From NCBI GenBank assembly GCA_038496445.1, contig JALMLS010000079.1, positions 124,001 to 188,000 on the forward strand: a stretch of 64,000 nt of DNA, written 5' to 3'. The translations under genes and the position numbers were made by a program. Below the pieces are notes generated by a model. The model ran no database searches, had not been told where the DNA came from, and saw only the letters and a program-made list of their open reading frames with translations. Below are positions 12,027 through 23,577 of this stretch, one piece after another. Source of the DNA: Trichosphaerium sp. ATCC 40318 (Eukaryota; Discosea; Flabellinia; Trichosidae). Every line of letters begins with the position of its first letter. Position 1 is the stretch's first letter.

Positions 12027-13086
12027 TTATTGCAAAATTAGGTTTGGCAGTGGCTGAGCAATATCTCCTCCCCATTTTGCGATAACGTTATTTATAGGCC
12101 ATGGCATATACCTCCCTGATTTTATGTAAGAAGCTATCTTTGGTAGAGCTTGAAAACGTTTGATGTAAGCTATCAAAACATCTAAAAAGAAACAATGTCA
12201 ATACGATGAAAAAAAATGAAGAAAAATTTTAATGTGAAAGAGGTACCATGCTTAGCAAACTCTTCTGGTGCGAAAACACGTAATTGATCTAGTATTTCAG
12301 CCAAATGGAAATCAGGCCATGTTAAGTCATTTGAATATAACCATGTTCTTTGTTTTAAAACAGCTTCGACTTCATTCAACTTGGCTATTAAAAAAATTAT
12401 AAAAGATGTTCGAAATATGATACTTACGCAATAGATAGGTTGCAATAAACTCTTCATTAGTCTTCCCTGATCTTCCGTAAAACTGTCCTGCAGCTTTATC
12501 ACGGATATCCTTGACCTACAAGGAGATGAGAATTAAAATTCAAACAGCTTTTTTTTTGGTTGTATTTTGCTTTCAACAAAACGAACGTACGTAGTCTCCC
12601 CACATATCTATTTCGGCGGATTCCTTGTCTGATGTACCAGCGATACCAGCTTTTTTACCTAAGTATCGTAGAATAGCTTGAGACTGTGTGATCTTGGGGC
12701 CATTCTCTAGTTTGAAAAAGTGAACAAAAACAACATTATTTTAAAGTTAGATCGTACCAACAATGAGGTAAGGCAAGTTTGGCATGTCAAGACCCAAATT
12801 TGGCTTAGCATCCAACCATAACTTTCTAGAGAAATCTGGAGCTGGTCCTTGTTGATACCTGGTATCCTACATGCGCGTTAAGAGACCGAAAAGAAAAACA
12901 GACTAGTTTTTTGTGAGAAAATGTTTAACGCACTGTATACTCCCATCCAAGGTACTCTAGTAGGTACACTGCTGGTTGTCGTAACCCTCTTATCGCCCAA
13001 TACGCTATTTCAACTTTACCTTCTAACACGTGATTAATAAAATCGTTTAATGGCTGCTTCTTACGTTGTTTCTCAATCTTTGCCAT
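12027..13086 (-). CDS. Glutathione S-transferase, mu/sigma-like
   Basis: Exons 12934-13086, 12758-12866, 12591-12706, 12428-12515, 12247-12384 and 12027-12181 are all in phase. The N-terminal thioredoxin-like domain has AYWAIRGLRQP (catalytic Tyr region), APDFSRKLWLDAK, NLGLDMPNLPYLI and the glutathione-binding QSQAILRYL. The C-terminal all-helical domain follows (TWPDFHLAEILDQL, RFQALPKIASYIKS). The spelling is closest to the mu class of cytosolic GSTs. The protein has about 24 extra residues before the usual start (MAKIEKQRKKQPLNDF), highly charged. GST conjugates electrophiles with glutathione. Confidence 0.92.
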
Positions 13087-13557
13087 GTTGTTACGTTGTT
13101 ATGTGGTTGTATTTTTTATTATGACTTTTGATGTCAATGGACTTCATTCGTTTGCGAATTCGTTTTTGTACCATTTATCCGCTAGATCCCCCGCTTGCGA
13201 GGCCCACTTGATAATACTAATATTCAGAATATCAAACGAGATATTCCGCCTTGAATGAATTCGTAAGATTCGATCGGAATGTACATTTCTCCGATTTCAA
13301 CATTTTTCTGATTGGATGTTTGTCAATTGTGTGGAATGCTGTTTTGTGTTGGCGTACACTCTTTAGTCAGGGATTTATAGCCGTTGATTGTTAAGAAGTA
13401 CTTGACTACACAATGCAGCATGAATATTACAGGTCTAATAGCCATGTGATTTTATGTGGCTCCAGAGCATGCTGACATTGATTAACAACGAAGTTGTTAT
13501 GTATCATTTTTTATATTATCAAATTTTATTCACACCTACTCCTAATGCTTACTATTT
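13087..13557. other. Intergenic spacer
   Basis: Promoter side of the GST gene and the 3' end of the next minus-strand gene. AATGAAT/AATATT-rich; no coding exon supported. Confidence 0.4.
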
Positions 13558-15058
13558 TTACACACAACAATGATCATGTGTTATACCAAATACAACTATC
13601 CCAATTACAAGAACTGTAAATGCAAGAACAGTGATAAGTGCCCATAATGGAAAGCCTTTTGGCCCATCACATTCATCTCCAAATACGACACGTAATGTTT
13701 TTGCGCCTGCTTCACTTGTTCCTTCTATAAGACAACCATCATTTGTTAATTGGATTTGAGAATAATCAGGGGTAGCGCAAGAGGAGGCGTATTCAAGAAG
13801 ATTGATTGTTTGTGATGTCTGAAATAGGTAAAAACAAAACGTTAGAAAAAAGCAGGAATAAGAAAAATGTTCGGGGTTTTTCTTTTCTCGTACGTCTGTA
13901 CTTGTCATTGTTATATTTCCTTCGACGAAAACGCAAAAATCAGTAATCAATTGAGATAACTGATCTATCTCAACTTGAGCGCCATTTGTGAATATGATAT
14001 CACCTAATGAAAAAATAAAAAAAAGTTAATTTTCTTCAAGCTAAAAAATGGCATCAAGAAAAAAGTTACTCAGCGTTTATACCTGTTATCACAGCCCCTA
14101 GTATTTTCGTAGTTCCTGATATTGTGAAATCAGCACCTCGGACAGTTGTTGGTTGAGCGGTTGGAGGAGGTTGTGTTGTCGGCACTGTAGGATCAACCGG
14201 TGTAGCTGTTGTAGGTGCTTCAGTTGCTATCTCAGTGGGCGCTTCCGTAGGAGGTAAAGTGAATTCGATAGCGCATCGTACGTTGCTAGTGCGGTCACAC
14301 CTGATATCGCTAAAACCTATGAAATACATCAAAATCACGTGACAAAAACAATTAAACACTAGGGTTTTTTTTTCGGTTTTTTTTTGCAAGTTTTGGGTGC
14401 ACACCATTAGGACCAAGTTCGATGCATTCTTCTGTTCTATTTGATCCATCCACAAAGCTTGGTTCATTTGCTTCAAAAAACATATCCAAAAACATCTTTG
14501 TGTCGTTCCCAGCAGCATTAACGAAGAGCTCAGTTTCTGTTATTTTTATACTGCTCTCTTGCCACGTGACAGTCGATAACGCTTCATAGCATATCGAACA
14601 CATATTATCAGTATTCCTACAAGTTCTACACGTATTTATGTCGTAAAACATCGCAGATCGCCTGGCATTGAGCCAAAATCTTGTTGTGGTGTTGACTTGA
14701 GGTAAATTATCAAAGTCAACTTTCGTCATAACTTCTACCAGTGTGGAGCTACTAAGAAGAAAATGTGAGTAAACGCTAGCTCCTTTATCGTATTTTATAA
14801 GTATTACGTTTCTTATATTACGCGTATTTAATTTATCGAGTAAAACAAAAAAAGTATCAAAGTTTAACAAAAAAAATGTCAAAGTACAATGGCTTTGAAT
14901 GGTTTAGGCTCGTTTGCGTAAAATCACGTGATATTTAGGAGCTTTTTTACGTACCGACTAGCGCAAGTGTTACTAGCCGTGTTGAAGTTCTGTAGCTGCG
15001 CGTTTAGGCCATAAAATCCAAGTAAAAGTAAAAATACTGCGTTCCATACGCTGCACAT
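13558..15058 (-). CDS. Secreted-ectodomain type I membrane protein with Pro/Thr stalk
   Basis: Exons 14955-15058, 14405-14751, 14083-14316, 13894-14003 and 13558-13818 join in phase. Order: signal peptide (MCSVWNAVFLLLLGFYGLNA), an ectodomain with a Cys cluster (CRTCRNTDNMCSIC), NRT and NIT glycosylation sites, a Pro/Thr-rich mucin-like stretch (TLPPTEAPTEIATEAPTT), a second small domain containing VYVFVEGNITM-like sequence, then a single transmembrane helix (WALITVLAFTVLVIGIVVF) and a very short cytosolic tail ending HDHCCV. I do not recognise the family. It could be an adhesion or coat protein. The intron at 14752-14954 carries an ATCACGTGAT palindrome. Confidence 0.8.
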
Positions 15059-15907
15059 TGTTGGTTTGAGTAAATTTACTGGTATTTTAAGTCATGATTC
15101 TTAGTTTGTGCTTTTGGGAACGGAGCGCTAGCGGACACGTGATAACAAACCCATACAAACATACCTAAAATAGATGACTTGTCACTTCTCGAACGATTGT
15201 CTCCAATTACTCTTGAGTACTCTTGAGTACTTCATACTTGGAGATTTACTCAATGTATTCAAGCTTTTGTACGTAAGATCTTCCCCTAGACTTAATCATA
15301 GCTGGTACTTAGGAAAGGTTACATTTGTTACCTGATCGTAACGCTCTGTGGGGTGCATAAATTATGACACTTCAGGAACCATTAAGGTCGCGTTTATTCC
15401 AAAGAAGACCTCCGCTTGACGAACTAGTAAGCACGAATGAACAATAGTGTTGCACCTTGGAACCCATTGTTGTTACATTGCATCCTTAAAACCGTTATGT
15501 TTGAAACTGATTCATGGCTATATTAATAGGTGTCGTCTTGGCTAAAATGCAGCCCAATTGGTTTATCTGAACTGTTTATTGTTTTGATTTTAGCATCTGG
15601 TCCCGCGGGTCAATGAAGGGTCTGTCAATACAAAGTATAACCATTTTACATACACCAATTCTTGTTTTCATTGATTCTCAACCTTGCTCTCTAGTTCCAA
15701 ATATAGTGCTTGTACTCACTTAGACAAATCGTTAAAGCTACTATAAGAAACAGTATGGGAAGCTCAAAAGATACATGATTGATAAAGTATCTAATCAATC
15801 TGAAGCAAGTTAAGCACAGTAAAACTTATGATAAAGCGTGTTTTTTTCGCAAATCTATTAACTCCGCTTCTGATTAATAATCTCGCTACAACAATCTAAA
15901 GCACGAC
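15059..15907. other. Intergenic between divergent genes
   Basis: About 850 bases between a minus-strand and a plus-strand gene. It contains a tandem CTTGAGTACT-type duplication near 15213-15232. No coding exon seen. Confidence 0.45.
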
Positions 15908-18900
15908 ATGGCTGCCACAAATAAGAAACAGCTTTGGTAAACTCGTCACGTGTTTTATAAAATCAGTCTTGTTAACGTTGGACCATTAGGTCTGCTGCCG
16001 AATGTGGTGATCTGAGGGAGGTTAATAGACTACTCAAGACGAAGAGCGGTAAACAACAACTTGAAGTAACATTTGAGACAAGAGAGCTTTATCCTGTAAC
16101 ACCCTTGGCTATTAGCTCGTACGCGCAGGTTTTTTGTTTTTTCTCGCCGTTAAATCACGTGACGTTTAGCTATAATGGTCACATGGATGTTGTTAAATCA
16201 CTTATAAAACATGGGGCTAATATAAACGCTGGAGAAATAGATAGTACGTGACGACGCTCTTTGACGTTTTTTTTTTTGAAATGTTTGAGGTGTCAAACTT
16301 TTGTACTAGGCGAAACTGCTTTTCTTTGTGCTTGCACAGCTGGTCACTACGTATGATGGCGTTATTAGGTTAATGTTGATTTGAGATTAGGATATAGCTG
16401 AATTATTGTTTGAGCGTGGTGCGAGTGTCAATGCGGCAAAGTAATCACGTGTTTTTAACTGGTTTTTTTTCTGAACGTTTTTGTTTGTTTTAGTCCAAAT
16501 AAAACTACGCCTGCTATTCTTACAGCACAGAATGGACACTTGAAGATAATGGAATTAATCATTAAAGCTGGTGGTGATTTATCTCTACAGCAGAATAAGG
16601 GAAAAACGTATGTCCATCTGTTGTTATTTTTGGAATTTTCTTTGAATGCACAGCATCGTAACCTTGTTTATTAGGTGCCTGTACAAAGCTTGTGAAAATG
16701 GTACATATAAACGAGTGCGATATTTATATATTAAGCGATACTATAGGACAATATGATGTGGTTCATTGTATTTTAAAGGCAAATGATAAAAATTTTTGTG
16801 TTTATCCTTTTTCTGAAGTTTTTTCTAGGCAAACAATGACCTTGTGAATGTTCCTTCGAGTACGAATTTACACAAATTACATCATACTTAATGGTTTATA
16901 TTAGATTCTGGTATGATGCCTATACATATTGCTTCTCAGGAAGGATACAACAGATGCGTTGAACGACTCATAAGGTACTTGAGCTTTCACAATTTATGAA
17001 AATTAATATTTTCGTTTTAAGATCAGGAGCCGATGTTAACTACAAGGATGAAGATGGCTCTTCGGCACTTGAACTTGCATCACTTACAGTACCAATAAAA
17101 CTCTAAATTCTATCTATAAACTCTAAAAATAGGGTCATTTGAGCGTTGTAGATACACTGTTGTTGGCAGGCGCTGATGTAAATATAAAGAACAATAGAGG
17201 TAGAACACCCTTGTGGCATGCAATATCACGTACGCCTACCATATAAATTTTGATTTTTCGATGTTAATTTACGTCACTAGGAGACAAGGTGCGAAGAAAA
17301 GATCTAATCACTTGAAAATCTGCGGACTTTTTTCTTGTTTTTTTGGATCACGTGTTTCTTGATGTTTGGTATTTTGTTTTTTTCTAACTTGTTTATTGCA
17401 AGACAAACGTTGCATTACGGTATATATACTTAATGGCAGAGGACACAAATTGGCGGATGTACATCGCTCATTGTGGTGATAAAAAAGTTTACGATATTCG
17501 AACTTTTTTGAGAACACTTGATATCTCTAAAGGACTACTAAAGAAGAAACCATGGGATTTCTGTCCGCGTCTTTATTTTCTACCACAATGGAAAGCACAC
17601 TATGAGCGGGTAAGCATCTATTCAGAAAAAAAAAACCAAAGAAGAGCATCGATTGATGCCCTTTTTTTTTTGATGCGTTTCTGACAGCCCTTTTAGGGCC
17701 ATCCTTCGGCCACCGAATATAGAACTCTCGAACTCACAGCAGAATCACTTAAACACAATGTGCCCGTACAACATGAGTTGAAGCTCGTACGCGGACTACG
17801 TACGTATATTTCTGTGAACAAAACCAAAAAGCCAAACTACGGTGCCTAACCAAGCGTATAGTCGATAACCTTGATGGACGAGAGTTTGATATAGTCAAAG
17901 CCATAGCTATAGATAATCAAGGTCTAACTTACAGGTTCTCTAATGCATTATCAACGCTTACAGACAGACACAAGTAAGTCATGACTAACCAAGAAAAGAA
18001 AGAAAAATCAGTACTTTTGCCTTAAATCCTGTGCTAGGAAGTTTCCGCAATTATTCGCAAAAAAGGACTGGCACAGTATGTCTGGTCCTAAGCAACGAAA
18101 AGCAACGCTAGATTATCTTGATTCCAGATACGCCATAGAACCTTGGAACAACGATAAAACTGTTAAAGGTACGGCTACATAAAGCCAAGTTTGTGTTTCT
18201 CATTTATTTCTTAGTATTACCTGCCGCTCATGCAACAAAAGACGCTATTGTTTCGTCACTTTGTAGCGGCGGTTTCGGCACTGTAGCTTCTCTTGGTATG
18301 ATTTTAATGTGATCACGTGTTTAACGGCTAAATGTGTTTAGATCCTGGATGGTATGGACAAGGTGTATACTTTACAACAAGCGTGAGATATGCCGCTAAA
18401 TACTCAAACGAAAATGTCAAAGGTAAACAAACATAAAAAATGTGTGAGATGTTAATTTGTTGTTTAGCTATTGTCATCGCCTTGACATTGCCTGGGAATA
18501 CTCTTCCTGTTATAGAAGACCCTTTTGGTATGTCATCAAGAGCAGGACAAGCGATAAGAGCTGGTTATCAATCTCATTATGTCAGAGGTAACGATAAAGT
18601 TTTTGTTTTAATGTTGATCTACACAACTTTTTTTTTTTTGGTATTCAATGTATGTTTTCTCTTGACTTTTGTTTTAATTATTATGTTTAGTCGATAATAA
18701 AGGAAACCCTTGTCAATCAGATAGTAATACATCGATGGACGAGTTGGTTATTGGTCAAGGTATTAACTGAGAGTTAATTTTTTGCGAAGAAGAGAGCATA
18801 TTTGTTAACTTGCATGTTTGTTCAGATGCTCAGGCTATGCCAAAATATGTTGTTTATGTGCGAGTGAATAGAGAAAGAAGGAAGAAATTGGCAATGGAAC

Positions 18901-19416
18901 GAAGACATCGAAAAAAATCGATGAGCATCAGGAAGTCTGGGAGCATCAGAAAGAGTGGAAGTGTCAAAAAGGCAAAGTCTGTAACCAAAGTGAGTTTTGA
19001 TTTGCCTGCACTCTAGTATCAAGTACTTGTATGCTTTGTCCTTATAAAAATTATTATTAGGTACCACCTAGATCTCCTAAAACAAAAATCGGAGAGGAAG
19101 AAAAGGAGAAAGAGCGTTAGTAGAACTATCGAATGTTTTTTTTTTCTTTTTTTCTCATTTTTTTACCACTAGACTCTTCTGACGATGATGACGAACTCAG
19201 TGATGAAGATGAATTCAATATAACAAATAGAAGTATGTGGGGTACAACAGGCAAAGGAGATCAAGCCTTAACACTAGTAGACCAACTAAGGGTACCACAA
19301 CAAACTAAAACATGACCGATTTTCTATGTTCGTGTTTTTTTTTTATGCTTACTTTATTTTCTCAGAAACAAGTTCAAGATCTTCAAGACAAGCTCGCTAA
19401 AAATGGAAACCCATAA
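15908..19416 (+). CDS. Ankyrin-repeat PARP (ADP-ribosyltransferase)
   Basis: A gene of about 25 exons, all traced in phase. Residues 1 to about 290 are ankyrin repeats (TPLAISSYNGHMDVVKSL, MPIHIASQEGYNRCVERL, SALELASLTGHLSVVDTLLL). A linker follows with a WGR-like flavour (YLMAEDTNWRMYIAHCGD; IRTFLRTLDISKG). The catalytic ADP-ribosyltransferase domain carries PAAHATKDAI (candidate His), GWYGQGVYFTTSVRYAAKYS (Tyr) and SMDELVIGQDAQAMPKYVVY (Glu), matching the PARP H-Y-E triad order. The tail is Lys/Ser-rich, then acidic, then a short coiled coil (QVQDLQDKLAK). An 8-nt micro-exon (17281-17288) joins the ankyrin and linker parts, and the intron after 16778 seems to have a GC donor. Ankyrins probably choose targets. 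It is not a tankyrase by layout (no SAM domain). Confidence 0.88.
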
Positions 19417-20083
19417 GTATTTCTACAGAAAATTATATAACCAATGTAAAATACAGTTGGCATAAAAATATAGCAGTACTGTAGCAACAAACATATTTCT
19501 GTTTTTCAAAACCAAGCCTTTGGTTTTTTTTTTGGTTTCAGTTCCACATACACCACTTCAAAAAAAAGTAGTGTTGTATTCAGTTACGTAAAGCGGAAGC
19601 ACTTTGTATCGTTAAATACAGAGTGATGGCGTGGTGTGCTAAGGGTTGAATATCATCACGGCAGTGATAGATAATTCATTTTTAAAGAAAGAGATTCACC
19701 TTTACACATCGAAGTACTCGTGTCATCCTTGCGCTATAGGGTCTGCTATGTCTTACTATTGTCGTATCAACAATTATATTTATGAGGAAGCACAACCACA
19801 CTAAACCACTGAATCAACTACACAACGCAAACTGTTATTTAAAAAAGTGTAAAAATAATTTCGCAGAAAAATTGTGGGTAGGAGAGTTGGCATTGCCAAA
19901 GCAAGCATTATCGTTGTTGGCCTCAAGTTAGTTCCTCGACATCAAAGGAATATTAACAGATATCTGATGTTTCCAGGAAGATGGCCGAGAAGGAAGTGGG
20001 ACAGCAGAGAGTCCAACAAAGTCAAACCTGTGCCAATTTGAAAGAACCTCTAACGACGCTCAAACAAAAGGAAATCGCAAAAA
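19417..20083. other. Intergenic
   Basis: Spacer between the PARP and M28 genes. It contains a self-complementary AAACCAAGCCTTTGGTTT element near 19512-19529, which could form a hairpin at the PARP 3' end. No exon supported. Confidence 0.4.
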
Positions 20084-21569
20084 ATGTCAACACAAGACGA
20101 TAGCAACCGCATTACTAAGGTTAGAGCGGTTTTTAAGCTTTAGAGAATTGCCCTGTATTCGTTAACTGAAATTATTGACAGTGTAATCATGTATTATACT
20201 ACAATGCAATACGAGGTATAAAGACGCCTCAAAAAACACAGAAATCAAAAAAAGCTAAATCCGATGCAAAACCAATAAAACGAGGCGCAACAATCGCCAA
20301 ACACCTTGCGAATGGCGATAAGGTGGCAGAACTAATTGATGCCATAAATATGAACGAATGGTACAATACGACCTTCTTTCGCGTGGAATCAACGTTTTAC
20401 ACAGGCTAGACGCTATAAAAACGTTAAGTAGCTGGAATCGGTTTACTCTTGGAACAGAGGTTAATAAAGCAAGGGAGTGGATACAAAAACAGCTTGCAGA
20501 TATGGGGTATAAAGTTGAGACTAAATCGTTCGCTATGAGAGGCCAAGAAGGTCTCAACATTTTTGCAAAATTAGAAGGTGATTCTTTCGTTTTTCAGTCT
20601 TCGGGTTTTCTTACTATTTGTAGGCACTACTGACCCTCAAGATATTACTTTGATCGCTGCTCATTATGATTCGATATCAAACAAAAGAAAAGAAACAGCA
20701 CCAGGGGCTGTAGGTTAGCGTGATGATGAATAATTTTTCATTAAACTTTGTTAAAATGTTTTTTTTAGATAATGCTTCTGGTGTTGCTGCAGTGTTGCAG
20801 TTTGCTCGTATTTTTAAAAAACACCCTCCACCTAAAGGATCAATATTATTCTGTCTTTGGGATGGTACGAAAAACACGTGACCACATATGCCCTTCGATT
20901 TTTTTGCAAACAAAAAAAAATTGTTTTGATTTTTTTGAGTTTTTTCTTGACAAAGATTTAGGAGAAGAGCTCGGTATGAAGGGCAGTACAAACTTTTGTC
21001 AGAATAAAATGATTGATGGTACTCTTCATGATATTTCATATGCGAATATTTTGGATACTATAGCATGGAATAAATCGTTTTCCAAATTTGGTGAAAACCA
21101 AAAATTACAAATCACGTGTGAAACAAGCGAATCTTATCAACTTATACTTGATGACTTTTCAAGGGTTTGTGCTTATTTTCTACCTGATGAAGTAGTCGTA
21201 GACCAATGCACTAAGCCTTGGGGATCAGACCATATGTCATTTATAAAGAGGTAAACCTTTGGCTCTGTTTTTTTCTTTTGTGACGAGCAGACATCAAAAA
21301 AAAATTAGTTGCAAAAAAAAAATTGTATCTTGAATGTTTTTTGGTGTTTTTTAGCTTTCATGAATGAAGGGGGTATTGATTTTAATCTTTTTTTCTTTAG
21401 AGGTGTTGCTGCGGTTTTGTTGATATCTTGTGATGTTCATAAATACCCTCATTATCATAAAACAACAGATTCATTCGATAAAGTAATACCACGTGTTGGT
21501 GAATTAGTATTGCAATTGAACCTTGCTTTATTGGGATACAGACTTGGGTATAAAACAAACATGACGTAA
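20084..21569 (+). CDS. M28-family zinc metallopeptidase
   Basis: Exons 20084-20119, 20182-20360, 20405-20577, 20624-20713, 20769-20864, 20962-21250 and 21401-21569. Zn-binding motifs of M28 aminopeptidases are all present: LIAAHYDS (His), DNASGVAAVLQFAR (bridging Asp), WDGEELGMKGS (general base Glu and ligand Glu), WGSDHMSF (Asp), and the late HYHKTTDSFDKV (His). The N-terminus (CNHVLYYNAIRGIKTPQKT) is Lys-rich and has no signal peptide; the preceding exon is MSTQDDSNRITK. So the enzyme may be cytosolic, unlike many M28 members. It should cleave N-terminal residues or act like a glutaminyl-cyclase relative; the substrate is not evident. Confidence 0.9.
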
Positions 21570-21721
21570 ATACTCTAATAACAACAACACAAAAGACACA
21601 ACAAAAAATAAATCAAACAAAAAGGATTAATTACATCCAAGAGAAATACAATCATTTTTTTTTAATTGGTTTTTTTTTTTGGTTTTTACAAAATGTATCT
21701 TTTGACCTCTTTTCTGGTCAT

Positions 21722-23301
21722 CTACTTTAGCGGTTTAAGACCCATAGCAATACGCATCTTATTCATAGCTTCAACAGACATATCACGTAGTCCGCCACCG
21801 CCACCGCCGCCGCCGCTAGTCTCACCAATTTCGCCATCTTCCTTCTCAGAAGATCGTTTCTTTTTCTTCTTTCCTGTTCTAGATTTTTTGCTTCGTCTAT
21901 CATCATCATCCCTACGACGATCTCTATCATCTCTATCTCTCTTACGGCGTCTATCATCATCTCTACGACGATCTCTATCATCATACCGATCCCTACGATC
22001 ACGATCTTCACGTCTATAACGTCCATCACGGCGATGTCTATCTCCGGACCTTGACCTGGATCGTCTTCGCCTTCTATCACGATCTCTACTCCTTGATCGT
22101 CTATCTCTACTTAAACCATTAAAAAAAAATTCTCAACGCACAGGGCACAGAAAAAATGTTGAAAAAAAAGAACAAAAAATAGGTTGCTACTTACCTTCTT
22201 CGTCTATCACGTGATCCAGATAGTGATCTATCTCTAGACCTTGATCTTGCCCTTTTCCTACTTTTACGCCATCTTTCTTTGCCTTTACCATCAAGGCGTT
22301 CTCGTTCCTCTTCGAGTAATCTTCGTTCCTCCTCTGGAAGACGTTCACGTTTTTCATCTTCTTCATCTTCCTCATCTTCAGAAGAAGACTCAGAGTCTGA
22401 TCCACGTAACTCCTCTTCTAACCCAGATATACGTTGCTCTAGTTGTCCTTTATCCTCTAATGTAATCCGACGCATAAGACCTAAATAATAAAGGCGTCAG
22501 ACCAACAAGCAAGGCGTTAAAAAAAAAAGTTTTATTTTTGCTTTTCATGTCAAAAAAAAAAAAAAAAATGTAGTTTCGGATGTAATACGTGGTAAAATGG
22601 AATCGCACACGCGTTCTTCAGTTAACAGTGAGTCTACAAATTCATCTACATGTGATATTTCAACCTCTAGATATAAAGTAAGCACAAGCGAACAAGGAGA
22701 AGAAAAAACGAAAAAAGAAAAAATCCGAAAACGAAAAAAGCGCTTTTTCTTCGTTCTATTGGATTTATTCCACTTCGAAATGTACGTACTGCCTGAAGGC
22801 ATCACAAATTTGATTTTACGCATGTCTATCAGCAGTGGTTCCAAAAACTTGTATACTTCAATGGATTGAGCAGTGAGACGCAAGTAAATCGCTGCGAGGC
22901 AACGGAGGTACCTTTTAAAGGCGTCAGAAGTTAATTTTTAATGTTAAAGGGAGTAATGTACCTGTAGTCTTTATTTCTAATGAATTCGAGTATAATCTCC
23001 TTCTCTGGTTGAATTTGGAGCATTTTGAGCAATAAACAAATAAACGGCGTTGCTTTTTTATTCCCACCGTACATACCACCAACGTATTTAAGCGCTACTG
23101 CTTTGTCTACAAGCGTTTCTGCTAGAAACAAAATTAAAATTGGTCTAATTCCGTTTAAAATAACTTACATTGAAGCGCAAAGCAATGTTCCTTCCAATAG
23201 CGGCATTCGTATATGCGCGTACGCATAATCTTTTCAATAAGAAACTGAGGGTTGCCATGACCATGCACAGACGTAGCGAGAGGGTCTGATCGGTTAGCCA
23301 T
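21722..23301 (-). CDS. PRPF38A: Pre-mRNA-splicing factor 38 (PRPF38A)
   Basis: Component of the spliceosomal B complex. Exons 23169-23301, 22962-23121, 22790-22911, 22589-22666, 22195-22480 and 21722-22109. The PRP38 domain is near-canonical: MANRSDPLATSVHGHGNPQF, LIEKIMRTRIYECRYWKEHC, KYVGGMYGGNKKATPFICLL, LKMLQIQPEKEIILEFIRN, HVDEFVDSLLTEERVCDSIL. After a Glu-rich helix comes a long RS/RD-rich tail (RDRDRRDRYDDRDRRRDDD) and a Gly run. The last residues are NKMRIAMGLKPLK. GLKPL tails are known from other tri-snRNP proteins such as SART1, so this end may be a docking motif. Confidence 0.95.
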
Positions 23302-23577
23302 GGTTATAAATTGGTTTTAGCGACCACGCGCTCAGTCTTTCTCTTCGCTATTTCACACTGCGCAAAAAAAAAAATTCAAACAAAGTCTGCCATAAATAAT
23401 GTTTTGACGTTGCGTTTAATGAGACATGGCTACCGACAGTACGATATCACGTTGTGACATACTGTTACAGTACTAAACTGTTGCTAATATGACACGGCAA
23501 AGCTCTGAGTCTCAACAATTTTTTTATTGTTTCAAGTTTTTTTTTGTTTTTTGTTGTTGCTGATTTGACGTTGAAGT

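Noticed and set aside
22241-22488. Ser/Arg-rich plus-strand frames
   Set aside because: Shadow of the RS tail of PRPF38A on the minus strand.
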